10,889 nucleotides of DNA from Ruminococcus sp. UBA4240 (lineage in GTDB: Bacteria > Bacillota > Clostridia > Oscillospirales > Ruminococcaceae). Each line of letters opens with the position of its first letter. Position 1 is the first letter of the stretch. The position numbers were made by a program, and so were the translations under genes. Where the stretch lies: the NCBI GenBank assembly GCA_002395525.1, contig DGXE01000015.1, positions 44,050-54,938 on the forward strand, written 5' to 3'. Below are positions 6,716-10,889 of the stretch, piece by piece. The notes beneath the pieces are model-generated. The model saw nothing but the letters and a program-made list of their open reading frames with translations, was not told the origin of the DNA and did no database searches.

Positions 6716-6764
6716 GATGATGCAAGGAGGAAATGCTGCACTTCCCCCTTGCATCATCTTTTTT
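6716..6764 (+). terminator. Second, tandem intrinsic terminator after acpP
   Basis: A 17-position stem with a single A-C mismatch: the left arm is 6716-6732 (GATGATGCAAGG then AGGAA) and the right arm 6742-6758. The loop is 9 bases and is followed by TTTTTT (6759-6764). It starts only five bases after the T-tract of the first terminator, so it is a back-up stop. Confidence 0.9.
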
Positions 6765-6771
6765 GCTTTGC

Positions 6772-6810
6772 AAAAAACAGCCCCCGCACTCCTTTCGGGA
6801 ATGCGGGGGC
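6772..6810 (-). terminator. Intrinsic terminator of the secreted repeat-protein gene
   Basis: Read on the minus strand, a GC-rich stem GCCCCCGCA with one mismatch then three more pairs (arms 6798-6810 and 6780-6792), followed shortly by six T (plus-strand A run 6772-6777). It lies 38 bases beyond the stop of the minus-strand gene. Its T-tract faces that of the plus-strand terminator across TTTTTTGCTTTGCAAAAAA (6759-6777). Confidence 0.9.
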
Positions 6811-6848
6811 GGTTATGCAGTTTTCGTGCTGCCTCGTGTCAGGCTGTC

Positions 6849-8672
6849 TTACTTTATGATGATAAGATAGTCGCCGCCGGAAGACGCAGTAAATGTGCAG
6901 TAGCCGGTAGAGGAGATCTTTGTGCGGGATACCTGAGTGAGATCGTCCTCAAACTCATCGTACTGATAGATGTAAGCCTTTCTGCCTGCACGCTTCTTGG
7001 AGAGCTTAACGGTGATCTTGGCGTCAAAGCCGAAGTCCTCGCCCTCATCGCCTACTGTTACCTGCGCCTTGGATACAGCACCGGAGGAAACGGTCTTTAC
7101 TACGCTTGCAGGGATGTTCTTGGAGGATGCAGCTGCAATTGAGAGATCATTTGCATCTTCGATGTCCTCACCCTCGATAGTCCATCTGATACCGTTCTTG
7201 AGAACGAAGCAGGGTGTAACATCCCTGTCCTTGATGGCGCTGAACAGGGAAGCGGGTATATCGGTAGCACCGTTCATGCGGACATATACCTTCTTGCCTG
7301 TCTGGCTCTTCAGGTAGTTTGCGATATTGGTCCAGCCGTTGTACTCCTTGTGGCCGTTGATATAGGGTGTGCCGGCGGAAACGGTGGTAGTGGTAGTAGT
7401 GGTTGTGGTGTTTACCTTGCTTACATAGTTGGAGTTGTTGTTGGATGCGGCAATAGCCTCAGCCTGGGTCTTGTAGTACAGCTTTGTGTAGCTGGAGTAC
7501 CAGGGATAGTCAGCACTTGCCTTGGTGGAGGTGGAAACGCTGTAAGCGTAGGAAACGTAGTTAGGGTTGTTGTTGGAAGCAGCAAGCGCATCAGTCTGGG
7601 TCTTGTAGTATCTCTTGGTGAGAGAGCTGTACCAGGGATAGGTAGCGCTCAGGCTGTTGGATGAGTTGTATGCATAGGTAACATAGCCGGAATAGTTGTT
7701 GGATGCGGCTATAGCAGCGCTCTGAGTCCTGTAGTACCTGTTGGTGAAGGAGCTGTACCAGGGATAGGTAGCGCTTGCGGAAGTGGAGGAATCATTGTTG
7801 TACGCATAGGAAACATAGGAAGAGATGTTGCCTGATGCTGCAAGAGCTGCCTGCTCAGTCTTGTAGTACAGCTTTGTATAGCTGGAGTACCAGGGATAGG
7901 TAGCACTTGCGCTTGTAGCAGTCTCGGAATATGCGTAGGAAACGTAGTTGGAATTGTTGTTTGAAGCAGCAGTGGCATCAGCCTTGGACTTGTAGTACAG
8001 CTTTGTGTAGCTGGAGTACCAGGGATAGGTGGCACTGGGAGAAGAGGAGCTATCATAGTATACCAGCACTATGCTTGCTGTGCCGCCGGATGCGTTTGCA
8101 GCATCGGTCTGGCTCTGGTAGTACTTGTTAGTCTTGGTGGAGTACCAGGGATAGGCTGCACTGGGATAGTCAGCAGTCTTTATGGTGTAGGCATTGAAGA
8201 TGCTGCCCATAGAGTTTGCACGGTATGCGTCGTTGTAGGACTTGTAGTAATAGCCTGTTGCGCTGTTGTACCACTGATAGGTGGAGTTCATGGTAGGAGA
8301 GGACTGACCCTGGGTGTATGCGTTGTAGCAGTTGCCCTGGGAATTTGCAGCCCATGCAGCAGCCTCTGTTCTGTAATATCTGTTGGTAGCGGAGTTGTAC
8401 CACTGGTAGTCAGAGTTGCAGGTAGCATTGGAATCTGTTTCCTGTACATATATGGTGGTAACATCGTTTGCAGTGCCGTTGAGTGCAATGGCATCGTTTA
8501 AGGCCTGCTGATAGCTGTACATATCATAGTAGCAGCTGTTGAGGTGCAGGTAGTAGTACTGACCCTCTGTTGTGGGACGGGTGGTGTACACTGCGGCATC
8601 TGCGCTGACAGCCATGGAAGCAGCCATGAGCAGTGCGGCAGCGGCACTTGCGATCTGTGTGATCTTCTTCAT
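6849..8672 (-). CDS. Secreted protein with eight aromatic-rich repeats of about 43 residues; function unknown
   Basis: A 607-residue exported protein that I do not recognise as a named family. Residues 1-27 are a Sec signal peptide (MKKITQ, hydrophobic core, cleavage near ADAA). Residues 28-88 are a Tyr-rich, cysteine-bearing segment that may be a degenerate repeat. Eight repeats begin at Y89, Y132, Y174, Y216, Y259, Y303, Y345 and Y389 with spacings of 42-44. The core is YPWYSSYTKLYYKT, then an alanine helix (AxAAS), Asn/Ser-rich turns and YVSYAY. The first two use YQWYNSAT. Nine consecutive threonines (422-430) link to a C-terminal domain (about 435-607) containing ATDIPASLFSAIKDRDV, NGIRWTI and a final GDYLIII strand, a pattern I associate with exported Ruminococcus proteins. 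There is no LPxTG, dockerin or SLH motif, so anchoring is unclear. The start at 8672 is set by AAGGAGA (8681-8687), eight bases upstream, and by the signal peptide. Confidence 0.85.
   Translation of the reverse strand: MKKITQIASAAAALLMAASMAVSADAAVYTTRPTTEGQYYYLHLNSCYYDMYSYQQALNDAIALNGTANDVTTIYVQETDSNATCNSDYQWYNSATNRYYRTEAAAWAANSQGNCYNAYTQGQSSPTMNSTYQWYNSATGYYYKSYNDAYRANSMGSIFNAYTIKTADYPSAAYPWYSTKTNKYYQSQTDAANASGGTASIVLVYYDSSSSPSATYPWYSSYTKLYYKSKADATAASNNNSNYVSYAYSETATSASATYPWYSSYTKLYYKTEQAALAASGNISSYVSYAYNNDSSTSASATYPWYSSFTNRYYRTQSAAIAASNNYSGYVTYAYNSSNSLSATYPWYSSLTKRYYKTQTDALAASNNNPNYVSYAYSVSTSTKASADYPWYSSYTKLYYKTQAEAIAASNNNSNYVSKVNTTTTTTTTTVSAGTPYINGHKEYNGWTNIANYLKSQTGKKVYVRMNGATDIPASLFSAIKDRDVTPCFVLKNGIRWTIEGEDIEDANDLSIAAASSKNIPASVVKTVSSGAVSKAQVTVGDEGEDFGFDAKITVKLSKKRAGRKAYIYQYDEFEDDLTQVSRTKISSTGYCTFTASSGGDYLIIIK
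7383..8408 (-). repeat. Tandem coding repeats, eight units of about 126-132 bp
   Basis: The DNA of the eight protein repeats of the secreted protein, including the closing threonine tract. The conserved block encoding YPWYSSYTKLYYK is nearly identical between units 4, 5 and 8 (for example AGCTGGAGTACCAGGGATAG recurs on the plus strand). Units 1-3 are more diverged. Such similarity allows expansion or contraction by recombination. Confidence 0.85.
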
Positions 8673-8719
8673 TTTGAATCTCTCCTTCTTTTCTGTTTGT
8701 GTTTTCTGATGATGGTACC

Positions 8720-8728
8720 AGTATAGCA
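8720..8728 (-). promoter_or_regulatory. Possible second, extended -10 promoter of the repeat-protein gene
   Basis: The minus strand reads TGCTATACT, an extended -10 element, about 48 bases ahead of the start codon. The -35 region at 17 bp is poor (TGGTCT), so this is weaker evidence than for the upstream promoter. Confidence 0.35.
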
Positions 8729-8765
8729 CACTGACTATTACAAGACCATAACAGAAAAAGCGGCT

Positions 8766-8809
8766 TTTCAAAAAAATTTTGAAAGTCTGTCGGACCTTTT
8801 GAAAAGGTC
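8766..8809 (-). promoter_or_regulatory. Two-hairpin leader of the repeat-protein mRNA
   Basis: In minus-strand order: a hairpin GACCTTTT-C-AAAAGGTC (8809-8793), then TTTCAAAA-TTT-TTTTGAAA (8784-8766). The CTTTTCAAAA of the first hairpin can instead pair fully with TTTTGAAAAG from the end of the second, so mutually exclusive folds are possible. If transcription starts near 8819, the leader is about 147 nt. Regulation by alternative folding is an inference; AT-rich self-complementarity could also arise in a repeat or a weak terminator. Confidence 0.4.
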
Positions 8810-8825
8810 TCCCTATACATATTTA

Positions 8826-8853
8826 ATTATAGCATATCTTTCAGTTTTTGCAA
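8826..8853 (-). promoter_or_regulatory. Promoter of the secreted repeat-protein gene
   Basis: On the minus strand: TTGCAA (8853-8848), a 16-bp spacer and a perfect TATAAT (8831-8826) preceded by TGC, an extended -10. The -35 overlaps a small palindrome TTTTTGC-AATA-GCAAAAA (8845-8862), which may also serve as a weak terminator for the ATPase gene upstream. Confidence 0.75.
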
Positions 8854-8921
8854 TAGCAAAAATAACAAAATAAGGTTACATTTTGGTAAAACCGGACAAT
8901 TCTGCTGATGTAAGGGATATA

Positions 8922-10313
8922 CTAAATAAGCTCTCCGTTGTTGATGAGGTGTAATGCAGGGCTGCTCTGAGCCAGCTCAACAAGCCGCAGCTCAAAGCCG
9001 CTGACGGAAAATATGCCGTAGATCAGCTCTCTGCCCTGAAATTCCTTTACATTGCGGGTCTTCTTTTGCAGATCAAAGAAAACATCTGCGGGAACAGGTC
9101 TCTCATAGAATTTGCATTCCCCTGCAAAGACCCTGTTGTTTTCATTGTCAACGGCTGCAACGTCTATCTCTGTATTGCTGTCCCAGTATGAACCTACTCT
9201 TGAGGGAACAAGATCTATCCTCTTGCTTTTGCACAGGGATATGAGAGTGGCTCTGGAAATTTCTTCAAAGATGAAGCTCACATGATTTTCCACAAGGGCT
9301 GAACGGATCTTGTCCATTACATAGTCAACGTTGTCCATTTCCAGCTCGCTGCGATAGGGGTATACAAATTTGAACCAGAAGTCGATGAAATGATCGCTGA
9401 TGAAGTACAGACCCTTGCGGCTTTTCTCCGGGGAGCCTTCAGTGACAGGAAGACGTTTTTCCACCAGAGAGAGGTCTGTCAGAGTGGACAGATAGGGAGA
9501 AACAAAGGAGGTCTTCTGCTCCAGTACCCCCGCTATCTTTGATATCCTGTGATTTCCAAGGGATATGGCTCTCATCAGAGAGAAATAATTGACAGGCTCT
9601 CTCACCTCCCTTTCCAGAAGGAATACAGGCTCTTCATAGAGAAATCCCGACTTTGCAAGGATATTGTCACGGATGTTTTCCCATAATGACCCGGAGCCGG
9701 TGAAAAAATCAATATATTTCGGCACACCGCCTGTTATGGAATACAGCTTTGTCAGCTCCTCAAACGGTCTGCCGGGAAAGGCTCCCCTGAATTCGTCAAA
9801 GCTCAGGGGCTGCAGGCGGATCTGTGCTGTCCTTCTGCCGTACAGGGGGCTTGAATGGGAAAGCACCTGGGATGTCATCATATTGATAAGTGACCCGCAA
9901 AGTATGACCATGGTATTGCTGCCTTCAAGTATCTCATCCCACACCCGTTGAAATATGGAGGGGAAGGCGGGGTTCATCTGTGCAAGGTACTGGAACTCAT
10001 CTATAACAAGTATCTTTTTCTCCTCCGACGAATGGGCGAAGATCCGAAAGGCATTGTCCCAGCTGTCAAGACGGCTGCCTGCTATATAGGGCTGTTCTGC
10101 AAAAAGGGCTGCCTTTTCCGTGAACCTGTTGAGATTCTGGCGGTCGTCCTCCTCACCCGCAAGGAAATAGAGAGCATTTTTCCCCTTAATAAACTCCTTT
10201 ATCAGTGTGGTCTTCCCCACACGCCTGCGGCCGTAGACCACTACAAAGCTGCTGCTTCTGCTGTACTCCCTTTCCAGTACCGCAAGCTCCTTTTCCCTTC
10301 CGAGAAAATCCAT
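8922..10313 (-). CDS. AAA-family ATPase of archaeal type with C-terminal DUF234 nuclease-like domain
   Basis: A 463-residue protein with an N-terminal ATPase domain of the archaeal ATPase_2 family. It has a start motif FLGREKEL (3-10), Walker A GRRRVGKT (28-35), Walker B ILVIDEFQYL (101-110), a sensor-like strand MVILCGS (135-141), then LYGRRTAQIRLQPLSFDEF (158-175). A winged-helix-like region (about 240-290) follows. The C-terminal part (about 300-463) fits DUF234 and shows a PD-(D/E)xK-like set: D384 in TEIDVAAVD, and E399 with K401 in GECKF. The cellular role of this family is not established; nuclease activity is inferred from motif spacing only. The ATG at 10313 has GGAGGT (10320-10325) six bases upstream. 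The gene is monocistronic or weakly linked to the repeat-protein gene 249 bases downstream. Confidence 0.9.
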   Translation of the reverse strand: MDFLGREKELAVLEREYSRSSSFVVVYGRRRVGKTTLIKEFIKGKNALYFLAGEEDDRQNLNRFTEKAALFAEQPYIAGSRLDSWDNAFRIFAHSSEEKKILVIDEFQYLAQMNPAFPSIFQRVWDEILEGSNTMVILCGSLINMMTSQVLSHSSPLYGRRTAQIRLQPLSFDEFRGAFPGRPFEELTKLYSITGGVPKYIDFFTGSGSLWENIRDNILAKSGFLYEEPVFLLEREVREPVNYFSLMRAISLGNHRISKIAGVLEQKTSFVSPYLSTLTDLSLVEKRLPVTEGSPEKSRKGLYFISDHFIDFWFKFVYPYRSELEMDNVDYVMDKIRSALVENHVSFIFEEISRATLISLCKSKRIDLVPSRVGSYWDSNTEIDVAAVDNENNRVFAGECKFYERPVPADVFFDLQKKTRNVKEFQGRELIYGIFSVSGFELRLVELAQSSPALHLINNGELI

Positions 10314-10345
10314 ACCGGCACCTCCATGTAAAGCATAGTCATTAG

Positions 10346-10375
10346 TATAATTTAGATTATTATAATTTAGATTAT
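10346..10375. repeat. Tandem 15-bp direct repeat at the ATPase promoter
   Basis: TATAATTTAGATTAT occurs twice in perfect tandem (10346-10360 and 10361-10375). It starts within the -10 of the minus-strand ATPase promoter and extends over the expected start site and early leader. It may be a repressor site or a slippage-prone tract. Confidence 0.7.
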
Positions 10376-10399
10376 ATTACATATTTGCAGCCTTGTCAA
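10371..10399 (-). promoter_or_regulatory. Consensus sigma-A promoter of the ATPase gene
   Basis: The minus strand carries TTGACA (10399-10394), a 17-bp spacer and TATAAT (10376-10371), matching the sigma-A consensus at all twelve positions. Transcription would start near 10364, giving a leader of about 50 nt. A gene with such a promoter is expected to be either strongly expressed or repressed; the overlapping tandem repeat is a candidate repressor site. Confidence 0.85.
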
Positions 10400-10475
10400 G
10401 TATGAAAATAAGAGATAAACAGAGATATCGTCAAATCCACCAAGAAAACATGAAAAAATATGTGGAATATAATAG

Positions 10476-10504
10476 TTGCAAAACGGTTACAAATGGTGTA
10501 TAAT
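10476..10504 (+). promoter_or_regulatory. Orphan sigma-A-type promoter
   Basis: TTGCAA (10476-10481), a 17-bp spacer and a perfect TATAAT (10499-10504). The octamer TATAATAG also occurs at 10468-10475. No start codon lies between this promoter and the terminator at 10557-10582. Confidence 0.65.
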
Positions 10505-10510
10505 AGGTAA

Positions 10511-10582
10511 CAGAAATAAACGATTACTTACTATCCTCTCTTAAAATCTTTCCGTGAAAAGGCAGCCTTCCGGCTGCTTTTT
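10511..10582 (+). ncRNA. Candidate small RNA of about 70 nt
   Basis: The interval between the orphan promoter and the terminator would give a transcript of about 70 nt with no ATG. Its 5' half is unstructured and pyrimidine-rich (TATCCTCTCTT, 10532-10542), the sort of stretch that can pair with Shine-Dalgarno sites; its 3' end is a strong hairpin with a T-tract. It lies in an intergenic region where the only nearby protein gene runs the other way. I recognise no known RNA family. Ends are estimated from the -10 position and T-tract. Confidence 0.4.
10557..10582 (+). terminator. Intrinsic terminator of the candidate small RNA
   Basis: AAAA, stem GCAGCC (10562-10567), loop TTCC, stem GGCTGC (10572-10577), TTTTT (10578-10582). 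The flanking A and T runs extend the pairing. No plus-strand protein gene precedes it. It could also act on the minus strand, though less well. Confidence 0.8.
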
Positions 10583-10588
10583 CATTGT

Positions 10589-10700
10589 TAGAGATTAGAG
10601 ATTAGAGGCTAGAAGCTAGAACGAGCAGGCAAAGAGTATAAAAGCATTCAACGCTTTTGTTGCTGCTTTCTAACTTCTAGCCTCTAACATCTAACCTCTA
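10589..10700. repeat. 112-bp imperfect inverted repeat built of TTAGAGA-like heptads
   Basis: The arms 10589-10621 and 10668-10700 are 33 bases each and complementary at 29 positions. The left arm begins with short direct repeats (TAGAGAT, TAGAGAT, TAGAGGC). The 46-base centre holds a further hairpin, AAAAGC/GCTTTT (10640-10656). It resembles a mobile or amplified intergenic palindrome; it lies between the small-RNA terminator and the tRNA promoter and contains no ORF. Confidence 0.7.
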
Positions 10701-10734
10701 GTTTGTAAATTTTATATGAATTTGAAAAATCCAC

Positions 10735-10763
10735 TTGACAATCAGGGTCAATCGTGGTATTAT
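10735..10763 (+). promoter_or_regulatory. Promoter of the tRNA gene
   Basis: A perfect TTGACA (10735-10740), a 17-bp spacer and TATTAT (10758-10763). Transcription would start near 10770, with a leader of about 47 nt before the mature tRNA, to be removed by RNase P. Confidence 0.88.
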
Positions 10764-10816
10764 CTAATAGTTGCAGCAAAGACCGACGTCATGTACGCCG
10801 CTTATGCGACACGGGC

Positions 10817-10889
10817 GCTGGTGTAGCTCAGTTGGTAGAGCAGCTGATTTGTAATCAGCAGGTCGGGGGTTCAAGTCCGTCCACCAGCT
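10817..10889 (+). tRNA. tRNA-Thr (anticodon UGU)
   Basis: A full cloverleaf. Acceptor stem GCTGGTG (10817-10823) / CACCAGC (10882-10888), D arm GCTC/GAGC, anticodon stem GCTGA/TCAGC with loop TTTGTAA, so the anticodon is TGT (10850-10852), reading ACA and other Thr codons by wobble. The T loop is TTCAAGT (10870-10876). The T stem GGGGG/CCGTC has one G-G opposition and one G-U pair, which is unusual but leaves the other helices perfect. The discriminator is T at 10889, the last base of the window, so whether CCA is encoded cannot be seen. More tRNA genes may follow from the same promoter. Confidence 0.96.

Noticed and set aside
7350..7664. Plus-strand glycine/valine-rich ORF within the repeat-protein gene
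   Set aside because: It is the mirror of the Thr/Ser/Tyr repeats and has no ribosome site or independent support.
7383..8408. CRISPR array
   Set aside because: The periodic repeats are in-frame coding units of about 129 bp with no short identical repeat and unique spacer structure.
8673..8771. 33-residue N-terminal extension of the secreted repeat protein
   Set aside because: The signal peptide begins at MKKITQ, directly after AAGGAGA; the extension would place residues ahead of a normal Sec signal, and it overlaps leader hairpins.

Overview
The window looks like a chromosomal segment of a Gram-positive, moderate-GC gut Firmicute, most likely a Ruminococcus-type member of the Oscillospiraceae. 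This is an inference from a gyrase A subunit of Firmicute type, a fused acetyl-CoA carboxylase beta/alpha protein, strong Shine-Dalgarno sites, near-consensus sigma-A promoters, and an exported protein with a C-terminal domain of the kind seen in Ruminococcus surface proteins. No database search was possible, so the genus is not certain.

Layout. 1-2040 (+) holds the 3' three quarters of gyrA. 2126-2776 (+) is a compact AT-rich type II toxin-antitoxin operon (DinJ/RelB-like antitoxin, RelE/ParE-like toxin) with its own promoter inside a 33-bp hyphenated inverted repeat. 2936-4183 (+) encodes a membrane protein with two N-terminal zinc ribbons. 4184-4571 is a 388-base non-coding stretch packed with palindromes and hairpins. 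4572-6671 (+) holds two fatty-acid synthesis genes, a fused accD-accA and acpP, closed by two tandem intrinsic terminators that converge on the terminator of the minus-strand gene beyond. 6849-8672 (-) encodes a secreted protein built of eight aromatic-rich repeats of about 43 residues, a polythreonine linker and a C-terminal domain. 8922-10313 (-) encodes an archaeal-type AAA ATPase with a C-terminal nuclease-like DUF234 domain, driven by a perfect consensus promoter. 10314-10816 is non-coding: that divergent promoter with a tandem 15-bp repeat, an orphan promoter-terminator pair that may make a small RNA of about 70 nt, and a long imperfect inverted repeat. A tRNA-Thr(UGU) with its own promoter ends the window.

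How the parts work together. AccDA (malonyl-CoA formation) and AcpP (the acyl carrier) feed the same fatty-acid pathway and probably share a transcript. The antitoxin and toxin are overlapping and autoregulated by inference. GyrA, the zinc-ribbon protein, the repeat protein and the ATPase have no evident functional link to each other. The best candidates for something undescribed are the secreted repeat protein with its structured leader, the orphan promoter-terminator cassette, and the TGTACA-type palindromes upstream of accDA.
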